Shown one piece after another: positions 9,902 through 23,200 of a stretch of 64,000 bases of DNA (positions within the stretch are counted from its first letter, which is position 1; the number at the start of each line of letters is the position of its first letter). The notes under the pieces were generated by a model, which was given only the letters and a program-made list of their open reading frames with translations, was not told the origin of the DNA and ran no database searches. Source of the DNA: Cercis canadensis. Lineage: Eukaryota > Streptophyta > Magnoliopsida > Fabales > Fabaceae. Position numbers and translations under genes: made by a program. Location: contig QAOA01000115.1 of NCBI GenBank assembly GCA_003255065.1, positions 43,564 through 107,563 on the forward strand, given 5' to 3'.

Positions 9902-12826
9902 CTAATACTCACGCCTACGTGGGTACAAATAATGTCCTCCAGTTCCACATCTAATGGGTCTTATGACACGTGGTGGCAATTCTTCCTCATCGGGTTGAGT
10001 GATCGGTGCTAGCGTGTCATCATCCATGTCCCCTGATGCAAAGAGTCTTGTCCCCGTCATCGCCGTCAGATCATAAGGCGCGTGTGCTGTCAAAGAAGTC
10101 ATCGTGAGATTGGTCCACTCGTCGGATAAATGAGCCTGTGAAGAAGGGCCTGCATATGTGTAATCGCTGATAGAGGAGCACGAGAATCAACGCCAAACCA
10201 GTCATATACAAGAGATGGTGCCGTGTCATATGCATGTGGCGTCATATCAACATAGCTCTAATCATGTGTAACGTGTACTGGATATGGCCGATACGGCATG
10301 TCCATTGAGGTAGTTGGATCATTGAATCGATGACCTGATTGTGATGAACTCTGAGTTCTTGAAATCGTTGACTGGTCAGCCCCGGTGGATTGTATGGCAG
10401 AATGTCGCCGGGATGACATGGCTTGTGCGCCATTTGTGGTAAGCTCGGGCACCATCTGTGGTCGGCTCAGGCGCCATCTGTGGTTGCATCACTGGTGGCA
10501 ATTGCCCATACTCCACAAAAACTCCAGTTAGGCGTGTGAAAAATTCTTGATATCGCTCATTTGAAAGATTAGCAGGCTGATAAGGCCATCCTGGCTGAGG
10601 TGTCCAACTCTATTGAGGCCCCCTTTGCTGAGGAGGGGTATGCTGAGTCCCCCAACCTTGCTGAGTCTCCCAACCCTGCTGAGTCCCCTAACCCTGCTGA
10701 GTGCCCCAACCTTGCTGAGGTCCAGGTTGCTGAAAAGAGGTATGCTGAGTCCCCTAACTCGACTGATTTCCCCAACCCTACTGAGTTTGACAATAAGAAT
10801 GGACCTATGCCATAGTTCGTTATGGATCAATACTTGTTCAAAAAAATAATATAGTAATCTAAAACGAAAAAAAAAAAATAAACAAACAAAGTAACTATAA
10901 TGAACTGACCTGTCCCAGCGGCTGCTGCATTTTTAGGTCTTATAAATCAGCGCGTTATACGTAAATACCATGCCATATAATCGGGATCCACACCAAATGA
11001 CTCATCTAAATTAATAACATGTACACTTCGATCTTCCTAGACTAAAAAGTGCTGATAATGGTGCACCGACCATAACGTTACCTGTTTCCCTCTCATATTG
11101 ATATTGTGTAGCTGTTTATCATAAATAGTTATCTCCCGTGGAATATGTTTTCTACTGCCAAACTGACGTATAACCCGATCTGGATTATNGGTCTTATAAA
11201 TCAGCTCGTTATACGTAAATACCATGCCATATAATCGGGATCCACACCAAATGACTCATCTAAATTAATAACATGTATACTTCGATCTTCCTAGACTAAA
11301 AAGTGCTGATAATGGTGCACCGACCATAACGTTACCTGTTTCCCTCTCATATTGATATTGTGTAGCTGTTTATCATAAATAGTTATCTCCCGTGGAATAT
11401 GTTTTCTACTGCCAAACTGACGTATAACCCGATCTGGATTATGGTGCTCCACAATGTGATAACATATCAATGGAACCTTAGCAGCCCACATCACATGCCC
11501 CCTAACACAATAGTCGAGGAGGAGTGTCATTAATGTCCTACTATATGGCTGTCACACAATCTGTTCACATCAAACATCAATAACATGATTACTATTTCAT
11601 ACAACAAACTCAAGTAATAAATGACATAAATTAGTTACCAATAATAAGTATTCTTACATCATCAGGGCCAAGTAGATCAAAGGCTCGTCGATACCCAGTT
11701 TGGTCAAAGCCGTCAACAATATTGGTCCAATCTAAAAAGGATTTCCACCTAAGATGTTTCGAATATTACACTATAATTAATTACGTCTATTATAATAAAA
11801 AAAAAGTATAATTAATTGTAAATAAAGCTAAATTATCAACATATAATAAAGTTAATAAAGTTAAATTGTAAATAACTTGAAATTTTATTTACTGACCTAC
11901 TCGCGAGTGGTCCAATTAGCTCACGATCCAGTCCAACACGTCTCGGAGCTATACACGGGAATCTCTCCCAGGCCCAACACTGGACCAAAAAACAGCAACC
12001 TGGAAAATTGTCAGCTTCCTCTAGAGAAGCCATGCAGAGACTCTTATAAACATGGGCAAGACAAGCTGATCCCCAACTAAATCCCCCAGCTTCCCCCCAA
12101 TTTTCCAACAACTTTAAATACATCACATGTACACAATTTCCAGTCCGATCAGACATGAGCCACATCCCAATTAGATGTAGTATATATGCTCTAGCATATT
12201 TCTGTACTACGTCATCTGGCGCATCATCTGGGCATTGACTAAATGTCTGTGCAAGCCAGCTCAACTTCAGCCTGCCTCCAAGTAAATCCGATTGAGGTGA
12301 GGTTACGCCTAGTAATTCACGACAAAGATCATTCCATGAGTAACCGGTGTATTCTGTTACTGCATTGCCATCAACAGGCAGACCAAGTAACACCTCCACA
12401 TCTTGCAAGGTGATAGTGCATTTACCGTTGGACATGTGAAATGTATGTGTCTCTGGCTTCCACCGTTCAGCTAATGCAAATATTAATTGCACATCTATTA
12501 GTGTGGGTTCTATTTCTGCAACCCCACCAAAACCTGCAATTGTCACATATTCCATAACCCTTGCACTAGGTTTACGTATTCTGTTGTGAGATCGAGGACA
12601 CACAACAATATCAACCTGTTTCAATTATTATTTAAAGAATTAAAACATTTTATAAATAAAATTATAATATTATATATCTACTGAATTTCTACAAAATCAA
12701 AATATTTTATATAAAAATTTATAAATTACTTACTCCAGTATTCCACACTTTCATCGATATGTGGTTGTTTTGTTCAGTCAAAAGAGTGGGGTCTGCTGGT
12801 CCTAGTAGTACAATTTGATCTGCCAT
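9902..12826 (-). pseudogene. Plant mobile domain (PMD / MAIN-like) gene inside the MULE, disrupted
   Basis: PMD proteins include Arabidopsis MAIN and MAIL1, which act with a PP7-like phosphatase in transposon silencing and meristem maintenance; many family members lie in transposons. Exon 1 is 12734-12826 (MADQIVLLGPADPTLL...HISMKVWNTG). Exon 2 is 11897-12615, with the PMD core (IDVQLIFALAERWKPETHTF, TITLQDVEVLLGLPVDG, SWLAQTF, YILHLIGMWL). Exon 3 is 11658-11748, and exon 4 runs from 11548 leftwards. Splice phases join across the first three introns. Exon 4 has an in-frame TAG after QHFLV near 11037/11290. The C-terminal part (about 10480-10840) encodes GWGTQ-type repeats broken by stops and ends at RRREY* at 9902. 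A duplicated block surrounds the N at 11189. No promoter was identified. Confidence 0.85.
10936..11442 (-). repeat. 253 bp duplicate blocks around the N at 11189 (probable assembly overlap)
   Basis: 10936-11188 and 11190-11442 differ at only about two bases and are joined by one N inside the PMD gene. The same signature as at 9216 suggests unmerged contig ends. Confidence 0.8.
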
Positions 12827-13179
12827 AGTAGTAAAAATAAATTTAAGTGAAGATTAACAATATTAAATTGTACTTGAATAATAATATTGTGGTGGATACA
12901 GTTAATCAAAGTAACAAAAAAAAGGAAGGACAAAAGGAAAAATATGAGAAGGAGCAAAGAAACAATGAAGCAAGAAGAAAACCAAACCACCAGAGAAGCA
13001 AATGAGTAGAGAAGCAAAATGAGCAAAGGAGAAGTGAGAAGGGAGTTGCGGACGGGCGGAGGAAGAAGGAAAATTTGCTAAAATAAAGCCATGCAAGGAG
13101 CCACGTGTCAGCACCTTATTCGGCCAGACTTTGGTTCATTGGGGAGTCAACACGTGGCAAGGCAGGGACTGCCTTCTCG

Positions 13180-13417
13180 GCTGACACACGAAAACGAAGC
13201 TAGAAAGCCTGGCGAGCCGAACAAGAGGGGACACGCCGCCCGAGGCGCGGCTTGTTCCTTGGAGACATGCTGAGGGGCCCCCCGGTGGGCCCCCCACAGT
13301 CCCATCTGCTTTTTTTTTATATATTTTCTTAAAACTATAATATTTCCGTATTTAAGTTTCCACCTATAACAGTTAGGGAATTAAGTTTAAAAACCTTAAT
13401 TACTAGGTCAAAGTGCC
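13180..13417 (-). repeat. Right terminal inverted repeat of the MULE
   Basis: Reverse complement matches 5204-5455 with scattered substitutions and a few indels. Identity ends near the CTGACACACG motif at 13181. Confidence 0.92.
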
Positions 13418-13426
13418 TCTTATTTT
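13418..13426 (+). repeat. Right 9 bp target-site duplication of the MULE
   Basis: TCTTATTTT, identical to 5195-5203. Confidence 0.95.
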
Positions 13427-14263
13427 GTCAATGAAAAATCTCAAGATTCAAACACAATACACTCTTCTTGCAATAAGAGTCTTGTGACCACCAATATTAT
13501 TCCATAAACTTCGATTAATATAATTAACATAATTCAAATGGGACAAACATTTTTGGGAGGGGTAGAATATATATGAGGCAAATAATGTAGATTAAAAACT
13601 ACTACTTAAATACACGCGCACACACTTACTTCCGATGTAGACTTAAAGGCTTGAAGCCCCAACCCCGGAAGGGAGGGCCCCATAACGCCATGTAATCCAA
13701 ACACCAAAGATATACACACACATGCAATTGTTTTGTTTTGTGTTTCGCGTAGAGAGAGACTTGACAAAACCACCTAACGTAAACGATAGTCAGAGCCTAA
13801 CTACTTAAATACACGAACACACATACTTCCGATGTGGGACTTGAAACCTTCCGGCATTTCCTTCTTACAGCCTTATCCACCTACGCACAACAATTCATTT
13901 CGTTATCATCTATCATTAAATACAAAATAAAAATTGTCGATGTTACTCAGCAAAGACAAAAGGTATTATATTTTGTTTGTATTTATTGTCATCCTAGAGA
14001 AATGGATTTCTAGATGGATACATGATTTAAATTATATCTCAAAAAGAATGTAAAGCGGAAAATTGTTCAATTACAAGGAATCCAACCTATCAGAGTTTCA
14101 GCTGAGGCGCTATTAAATTACAAGACTCTCATTGCTTATTTCTACAACGAATACTTCCCAGACCTCCTCCACCAGCATATTAACAGCTTTAATGGGAGGA
14201 TTGGGTAGAGAACGCTTTAATGAACATTTTCTATACAAAATTTATGTGCTTATGGGTTAACAA
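13427..14263. other. Intergenic between the MULE and the GBA2 3' end
   Basis: No gene seen. A motif of the form CTACTTAAATACACG...ACTTCCGATGT occurs twice (about 13600 and 13800), suggesting a small degenerate repeat. The part nearest 14263 probably holds the GBA2 3' UTR. Confidence 0.5.
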
Positions 14264-17200
14264 TCAGCAAGCACAATGAAACACAGAATCTCCAAAGCAC
14301 TTCGCTTTGTTTGCAATCTTTCTCACACCAGTTTCATTATGAGAGAATCCTCCATTAACAGGAGATAAGTGGATTCTGTCCATGATGTTGATTTCAGGAG
14401 CCTCAAGAATCGCCTTAGGCCGACTCAATGCATATTGCATGCCCCAAATTGAGAGCGGTCTCATATATATGAGGGACCGGTAGTGCCCGTCAAGAGTCCA
14501 TCCCTCTGGATTCTGGAACCAGTATCTGTTACAGATTCAATTAAATTTAAATTATGTCAATTGTGCTAATATGATATAGTTCAAATCAAAATAGTACAAA
14601 ATATCGCCCTCATGTCACAAAGGTGGAGTAGCATAGCAATGGACTATAAAGGATGCAGAAGTGCGAGAAAACGAGTGAAAAGACCTTGAGGTGTGTCACC
14701 TGTAAATTTACCAAAATACCTCTTTGCCTATGTTGTTATTATGTTCAAATATGTGATTATCATATGTAAAATACGTGGCTATTGTGTTTACTATGTAGTT
14801 ATCATGTTCAAATATAAACAAAACCACCACAGCTCGAGATATTTTGGTCATTTTGGAGGTATCTTTTCCCTCATCTTCTCTCACCTCTGATAATTTCCAT
14901 GTAGATATTCATAAATCATGATCACACACAATCACAATCTGATCATCATGAATGAGATGGACATAATTAGAACTTACCCGTATCCTTCTTCTGACCAGCC
15001 TGCTATAAATATACCCTCTGCAGTTGTGAAGGCCTCCTCTTCCATTCCAGCAAGGATCATTGTAGCAGCTACACCATAGGTTACACCAGTCCATATTTCT
15101 CGAGACTGCATGCAGGTCTCATCCACCTTACCATCGGGATGCATTCCATTTACAGCACCCATCCTGCCTCCTTTGATTTTCATTACATTGAAATCGTAAA
15201 TTTTGCGGAGAGCACTTTTGATCTTTAAATCATCAAAAAGAGAAGGCAGCCCTGAGGATGCTGTATACCATTGGCCAGCCAGTTGATCTGCTTGGATGGA
15301 TTTACTATTACCACTTGATCCACTGTCATAATTAAAATAAGAACCATTCCACAGCTTGGCTTCAAATGCTGGTTTAGCCGTCAAAAATTTCCTTTTGCAT
15401 GTTTCAGCGAAGTCTCTGTCACCTAGTTGAAGGGCCATAGCGGCTGCAGCTTGAAGAGCAGCAAGCCAAAGACAACCACAATAGGCACTCACACCATGAA
15501 CTGTCCATGTATCATATGTTTGATCAGGGAATCCGTCATTTTCAATAAGACCATCACCATCCCTATCAAATTGGTCCATGTACTCCATTGCAGTACGAAC
15601 AGCAGGCCATACATCAACTCCAAATGACATATCCCCCGTTGCTGCGAAATCTCTATACACTTGAAGAACGAATTTTGGGTTCAGGTCCTTCCACTTGCTT
15701 GTATCATGAATGTTGTAAGCATTCATTTCACTCCATGGATCATGTGTTCCCAGATCATGAGGTACAGCTCCTCTAACCTTGCGAATTCCCCAATTTCCCT
15801 CTGCCAGAAACTTTACTTTTCTTCCATCTTCACACAAGACAGCTTGAGCAAACTCACGCTGAATATTTAGTTCAATCTTGGGAAAGAGTTCAAGAAGGGC
15901 AAATGAAGCATAGAAGTGTACATCATAAGTGCACCACATGACATATTCCACACCTTCCAAGTACAAGAACCTGCCCACATCATCATATTGTTGGTCCATC
16001 ATTGATAAGGACTGAGAATTGCAAGGGGAGAATCTGTTGCTAAGAGGAACTCCACAATCATCTTCCTGCGAATCATCTGTACTTTGTTCTTCATCTGTGT
16101 CTTTTTGTTCTCTGTTAGCAGCAGTATCATTGGCACTAGCTGTTGTGTGCTCAACAACTACACCTTGTCTACTGTTCACTTTAGCTTCTGTTACTTCCAC
16201 ATCTGTATTTTCCAACTCCGTTACCTGATATCGATCATTCCTCATGTGTGAAGATAGCAAAGGGGTGTCTGGCACAAAGATTAAAGTAGTATTAGCGCTT
16301 TCATGAAAGCTAAACTGACAAGACACCTACTCTGACAAATAAGACAGCCAATAAAGAAAACTCCACTGCAAAACAACAATCTTATGCTGATACATACCGA
16401 TCCAAATTGTCCCACCAGCAACCAGAAAGTATAGTTCATTAAACAATGTAAACTTATACCTGAAAAACAATTAAAACGCATCATATATCTGCTGCTACAG
16501 ATTAGATGAAGTAAAGCCACACACACTCAAAAGGCCAAAACCTACAGTATATTTCATAAAACTAAAAAAGGAAGCCAATGCCAGGTTGGAACAGGTATTA
16601 TGAGACTGTTTATTAGCAATGAGAACCAAAATGAAGTTCTTACCTATAAACCCAAACTTTTGCAAAGAGCTGAATAAATTAGTATTTAGTTTGAGATCTG
16701 TTGGAATCCCGGAAGTTATGGGATTGAATCAGGATTGACAATCAAGGAGAATGATTGACTTTCCATATATAGCTCATTTAATAGGATAGCTGTAAATCCC
16801 TTAGATTAAGCTGTATTTATTTGTAATTTNATCAGCAGTATACAAAAGCAAGTTTCACTTTATAATATGTACCATACACCTTAAAGGCTTTGAGCATTTT
16901 ATTCTTAAACAATAGATCGCCTGAAAGCGAGATATAACACATCCTTCTCCTGTTGAAAACTATTATTGCTTAGAATAATGTAAGAGTTGAATAGAGAATT
17001 ACCATTCCGGAAGTTTTTCATCATTAAGAACGGGGCTCTGCCATTTCTCAATCTCTTCTTCCCACCGTTTGTAATCTGTTCAGAAATAATAAGGTCTTTA
17101 CATGCATTATTTCATAGTTTAAAATCACTTCCCATACATTTGTTAATTTTTCTCTTTGAAATGTATAAAAAATATAAATTCAAGCATAAAAAATGGATAA

Positions 17201-20200
17201 GAATACAAATATGACCATGCAAGTAAACAACAGGGGTGAAGAACACAAGTTCCGTTTTAAAATGAGGTCATACTTGTTAATGCATCATGCGCCAAGTTTA
17301 CAGCAGCTCTCTCAGAAGTTCCATAAAACTTTGTGTATCTCCTACAGTAACAAAAGTGAGTTGTCAGAATAAATTGCTATAAAAGAAAGATTGGTTGAAG
17401 GCACTGCCACATGCTTTGCAACTTGATAACAAAAGGAAATTTTATTTTATTTTAATTCCTATTTTCAAATATTCCAGAAATGTAAGGTACAACACTTCCC
17501 CATCCAAAACAAGTTGTGCCAGGGGAGACTTTCAAAGTTCAGCTGCCCCAGAAATTTCAAAGTAATAGTCACTCGGAAAGTTAAGGGAAGAGAAGATGCT
17601 ATTAATTCAAATATCTGGTAGCTTTATTTAGGATAAAATATACAATTCAGATGGTACAGTAATATAGTGCAGCATAACAAATGAGAATATTAGGTATATG
17701 ACAATCCAAGAACAGGAGGATACCAAAANATGTTAGGAGACAAGGATCCTAAAACTGGCCAAATAGAGGGTTCTGCCCTTTACACCAGAGGTTTTTCAGA
17801 GTCTAAATTCAAGATAGAAAATGAAAACAAACAGAAAAAATATGGAGAGAGACCTGTATGCAGCCACTGCAAGAAGACTGGACATACCCGAGACACTTGT
17901 TTCCAACTCCATGGTGTTCCACCAGGTTGGAAGCCAAGGAACAAGAGAGAAGGGAAAGCTCATCAAGTTACCTATGAAGAATCCAGTGGAGAGGATGTTG
18001 CTAATGTTCAGTTAACAAAGTCGCAGTTGGAGGTTCTACACCAGATCCTTGGCCATTCCTCATCTCCTATGTGCACCTTAGCTCTAAAAGGTACTGCTAA
18101 TTCTGTTTCTACCCCTGACCTAGAACAATCAGCTCCTTGGATATTTGATTCAGGAGCCTCAGATCATATGACAGGTAACTCATCTCTATTTTCTGCTTAT
18201 ACCCCTTGCAAACATGATTTTCGGGTAAGAGTAGCAGATGGTACCAGATCCCCTATTGCTGGTTTTGGGACAATTAAATTGACTGATAATCTTGTTCTCA
18301 AATCTGTTCTCCATGTCCCAAACCTGTCTTGTAACCTAATATCCATTAGCAAACTGACTAGGGATACTAAATGCCGTGTTAATTTCACCTCTAATTGCTG
18401 TGTTATACAGGAGCAGATCTCGGGGAAGATGATTGGCAGTGCTAGTATGGCTGATGGACTCTACTTTTGGAACAAGCATGCTTCTTTGAATAAACAAGCA
18501 TTGACCGTCAATGTATCCAATGTCTCTAATTCTAGTCAAATTATGATGTGGCATCGTAGGTTAAGTCACCCCAACTTCTTGTATCTCAAAAGTTTGTTTC
18601 CAAACTTATTTATTAATGAGAATCCTAGTTCTTTTTCTTGTGAGATTTGTCAATTAGCAAAAAATACCCGAGCATCCTATGCTGCAAAACCCTACATTGC
18701 TTCTCGCCCATTTGCACTCATTCATAGTGATATTTGGGGAGCCTCCCGAGTTAAAAATATTTCAGGTGCTAGGTGGTTTATCACCTTTATAGATGATCAC
18801 ACACAGGTATGCTGGATATATCTCCTAAGGGAAAAATCTGAAGCCTCTCACACCTTCAAAAACTTCCACTCTATGGTCCAAAATCAGTTCCACACCAATA
18901 TTCAAACCTTAAGGACTGATAATGGCAGGGAGTATTTTAATTCTGTCTTAGGGGAATATCTTACATCCCATGGTATAATTCATGAGAGTTCTTGTGCCCA
19001 TACCCCCCAACAAAATGGAATTTCTGAGAGGAAAAACCGCCACCTCCTAGAAGTCACTAGGTCCCTTATGTTTACCATGAATGTACCAAACTATCTATGG
19101 GGAGAGGCAGTTTTAACTGCAGCCTATCTCATAAACCGAATGCCATCCAAAGTTCTTAACCTTCATACACCACTCTCGGTTTTCCAAAAGAACTTTCCTC
19201 ACTATAGGTTTTCCTCTCTAACTCCAAAAATATTTGGGTGTAAGGCCTTTGTTCACTCTCATTTTCCCGGACTGTCTAAACTTGATCCTAGGGCACATAG
19301 GTGTGTGTTTGTTGGGTACTCACCTACTCAAAAGGGATATAAATGCTATTCTCCCACTCTCAAACGCCTATTTGTGTCCAAAGATGTCTCCTTTTTTGAA
19401 ACTGACCCTTACTTTCCCCCCTCTCAACTTCAGGGGGAGAATATAGGTGAAGTTGAGTGTAGGGAAATCAATTTTGAACCTGAATCTACACCTACTGATC
19501 CTGTACAGACAGAACTGAAATCTGGACCTATAACCCTGCATTCTGACCCTACACCCTTACCTATCTCATACCCAAGTGTGGATCCCATGCCTCCTAAAAA
19601 TAGTCAACCAGAACCTGAACCTGTGACAATACCAGAACCAGAACCTGAACCTGTGACAATACCAGAACCAGAACCTGAACCTGTGACAATACCAGAAACT
19701 GAACAACCAAAAATGCTTGTTTATTCAAGAAGGAATCCTTCTTCAAAGGGAGATAAGTTAGACAAACAGCAAGGCCAAGAATCTGAGCCAAATATCTGCT
19801 CCAGCAGCACTAAGAGTCCTGCCAAACCAGCTCAGAACCATACAGAGCCACAGCAGAACCTTGAAGACTTCCCAATTGCCATTAGAAAAGGGGTAAGAAC
19901 ATGTACAAAACATCCTATCTCTAAATTTGTTTCATTGGAAAATTTATCCCCTGGATTTCGTGCCTTTTCTGCTCATCTTTCCAAAACAGAAATTCCTAAA
20001 AATATAGATGAGGCCCTTTCCAAACCAGAATGGAAGAAAGCTGTCTTAGAGGAGATGAATGCCCTTGAAAAAAATGGCACATGGGAGCTCAAGAACCTAC
20101 CTACGGGGAAGAAAACAGTTGGCTGTAAATGGGTGTTCACCATTAAATACAAAAGTGATGGAAGCATAGACAGGTACAAAGCAAGGCTGGTTGCTAAGGG

Positions 20201-23200
20201 TTTTACTCAAACCTATGGGATAGACTATCAAGAAACGTTTGCACCTGTGGCCAAACTGAACACAATAAGAGTTCTGTTGTCCTTGGCTGCAAATTCAGAT
20301 TGGCCACTCCACCAACTAGATGTGAAGAATGCCTTTCTCAATGGAAGGCTAAATGAAGAAGTTTACATGGACATACCACCTGGTTTTGAGGGGCAGAAAG
20401 GAAAGGTGTGCAGATTAAAAAGGGCTCTCTATGGGCTGAAACAGTCTCCTAGAGCATGGTTCGAAAGGCTGACCCAAGTTGTGAAGAAAAGAGGGTACAA
20501 TCAGGGCCAAACAGATCACACTATGTTTTTCAGACACTCAATAGACGGCAAAATCACCATCCTCATTGTCTATGTGGATGACATGGTTATAACCGGTAAT
20601 GATTTAGGAGAAATTCAACTCTTGAAGAGATATCTCAGCACAGCATTTGAGCTAAAAGACCTAGGACCCCTAAAATATTTCCTAGGAATGGAGGTAGCTC
20701 GAAGTCACACCGGTATTTCCATATCACAGAAAAAATATGTGCTGGATCTGTTACAAGAAACTGGTATGTTGGGCTGTAAACCAGCTGATACACCTATGGA
20801 GCCTAATAAAAAACTAGGTGATGAGGATGTAGGCAGTGACATAGACAAGGGAAGGTACCAGCGCCTTGTTGGTAGATTAATTTACCTCTCTCACACAAGG
20901 CCAGATATTGCATTCCCTGTAAGTGTAGTGAGCCAATTCATGCACTCTCCTAAAGAAGGGCACTTGGAGGCAGTCTACAGAATTTTGAGATATTTGAAAG
21001 GAACTCCTGGAAAGGGTCTATTTTTTAGAAGGGGAGGTCCAAGATGTGTTGAAATCTTCACTGATGCAGATTGGGCAGGTTCTGTCATTGATAGGCGCTC
21101 AACCTCAGGGTATTGCACTTACATGTGGGGCAACCTTGTAACTTGGAGAAGCAAGAAACAATCTGTGGTTGCTCGAAGTACTGCTGAGGCTGAATATAGG
21201 GCCTTGGCTCATGGTGTATGTGAAGGTATTTGGCTAAAACGCATGTTAAGAGAGCTTCGGGTTCCTAGTTATATGCCTATAAAGCTCTACTGTGACAACA
21301 AAGCTGCTGTGAGTATTGCTCACAATCCTGTCCATCATGATAGAACTAAGCATGTGGAGATAGACAGACACTTCATCAAAGAAAAGATAGACAATGGTAC
21401 TATTAATCTACGGTACCTGCCCACAGCACAACAAGTTGCAGATGTGCTTACCAAGAGTCTTCCTAAGCCTCGGTTTAATGCACTAACAAGCAAGCTGGGC
21501 ATGATTAATATCTATGCCTCAGCTTGAGGGGGAGTGTTGGAATCCCGGAAGTTATGGGATTGAATCAGGATTGACAATCAAGGAGAATGATTGACTTTCC
21601 ATATATAGCTCATTTAATAGGATAGCTGTAAATCCCTTAGATTAAGCTGTATTTATTTGTAATTTCCTAGATTAGGCTATTTCTGATTTTGAGGGATTGA
21701 TTGGCTGTATCAAATCCCTATAAATTCACAGCTCCTTCACCATTTAGGTAAGGAAGCCAATACAGAATTTCTACAAAAACTATTATTGCTTAGAATAATG
21801 TAAGAGTTGAATAGAGAATTACCATTCCGGAAGTTTTTCATCATTAAGAACAGGGCTCTGCCATTTCTCAATCTCTTCTTCCCACCGTTTGTAATCTGTT
21901 CAGAAATAATAAGGTCTTTACATGCATTATTTCATAGTTTAAATCACTTCCCATACATTTGTTAATTTTTCCCTTTGAAATGTATAAAAAATATAAATTC
22001 AAGCATAAAAAATGGATAAGAATACAAATATGACCATGCAAGTAAACAACAGGAGTGAAGAACACAAGTTCCGTTTTAAAATGAAGTCATACTTGTTAAT
22101 GCATCATGCGCCAAGTTTACAGCAGCTCTCTCAGAAGTTCCATAAAATTTTGTGTATCTCCTACAGTAACAAAAGTGAGTTGTCAGAATAAATTGCTATA
22201 AAAGAAAGATTGGTTGAAGGCACTGCCACATGCTTTGCAACTTGATAACAAAAGGAAATTTTATTTTATTTTAATTCCTATTTTCAAATATTCCAGAAAT
22301 GTAAGGTACAACACTTCCCCATCCAAAACAAGTTGTGCCAGGGGAGACTTTCAAAGTTCAGCTGCCCCAGAAATTTCAAAGTAATAGTCACTCGGAAAGT
22401 TAAGGGAAGAGAAGATGCTATTAATTCAAATATCTGGTAGCTTTATTTAGGATAAAATATACAATTCAGATGGTACAGTAATATAGTGCAGCATAACAAA
22501 TGAGAATATTAGGTATATGACAATCCAAGAACAGGAGGATACCAAAACAGCTTGATAGAAGCATCTAAGGATATTATAACATGAGACATAATAGATTTTC
22601 ACTATACATCCCTAACCAAAGAAAAGCTAACCGTTTTAGTGTTAGCAGAACGTCCATAAACATTTCAATACTCATGTATATGAAGACAGTGGACATGTAA
22701 CAACTAATCAAAAGCCAGTATTAAGACTCTGGGCTTTTCAGTTTAGGCACTGACAACTGCATTACTAGGAGAACTTAAAACACGGTTTGTAATTTTGTTA
22801 ACCCAAAATTAAATGCATTTACTTCTGTGAAGAAAATATAAACCATCAAATTCAAATATCAGAACATATATCTTCTCATAAATATAGAGATATAGATGGA
22901 TGCGCAATTAATTATTTGTTTTGCATTTTAGATGCTGTTCTTTCAAGGATAAACATCAACTGCGTACAATAGATTTACCTATGGAAAGTGCTGCCTTTAG
23001 AAAACTTTACTTTAGGAGATGACCATGCAAGAGAAAATGCAACAGTGGTCTTTCCATGAGGTTCCACCCATGTGGAAGCTGAAACAGCAGCACATAGAGT
23101 CTCTCCAGGTGATGAAGGCATGCTTGGTCCAGAAGAGAAATTCTCCCTGTCAAATTGTCCATCCTTAAAACAGAACCACTTGAATTAGAATTAACCCTAT

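Larger units (their letters stand above)
5204..13417. mobile_element. Mutator-like element (MULE) carrying transposase and plant-mobile-domain genes
   Basis: An 8214 bp DNA transposon with long terminal inverted repeats starting GGCAC(C/T)TTGACCTAG, bounded by a perfect 9 bp target-site duplication. It contains, from left to right, a GC-rich inner TIR segment, a TATA-like promoter, a 258 bp higher-order tandem repeat, a MuDR-type transposase gene on + (6635-9699) and a PMD (MAIN-like) gene on - (9902-12826). The two genes converge on a spacer of about 200 bp. Both genes carry stops, so this copy is not autonomous, but structure and target duplication are fully preserved. Two N gaps (9216, 11189) are flanked by near-identical 253-260 bp blocks, so the true length is probably about 0.5 kb shorter. 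Confidence 0.93.
16699..21775 (+). mobile_element. Ty1/copia LTR retrotransposon in GBA2 intron 15, with assembly gaps
   Basis: Comprises a partial left LTR, a gap, a stretch of host intron and exon sequence (16831-17728), another gap, then an internal region with an intact polyprotein frame, a purine tract (GAGGGGGAG, about 21526-21534) and a full 241 bp right LTR. It lies opposite to the direction of GBA2 transcription. The host segment inside duplicates the sequence right of the element, so the real element is probably 16699-16829 plus 17730-21775 with lost 5' internal sequence. No matching 5 bp target duplication can be shown: GATC-ending on the left, AAAAC on the right. Confidence 0.85.

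Noticed and set aside
10528-10849. Overlapping frames on both strands with SPNPAE or RVGG repeats
   Set aside because: These are off-frame shadows of the GWGTQ-repeat region of the PMD gene on the minus strand.
16956-17728. Real tandem duplication of GBA2 exons 14 and 15
   Set aside because: The block is bounded by N gaps and is nearly identical to the second copy, including introns; haplotype or contig misplacement is the simpler explanation.
19594-19791. Minus-strand frame rich in VLVLSQVQ repeats
   Set aside because: It is the antisense of the [10 protein letters not shown] repeat in the copia polyprotein.
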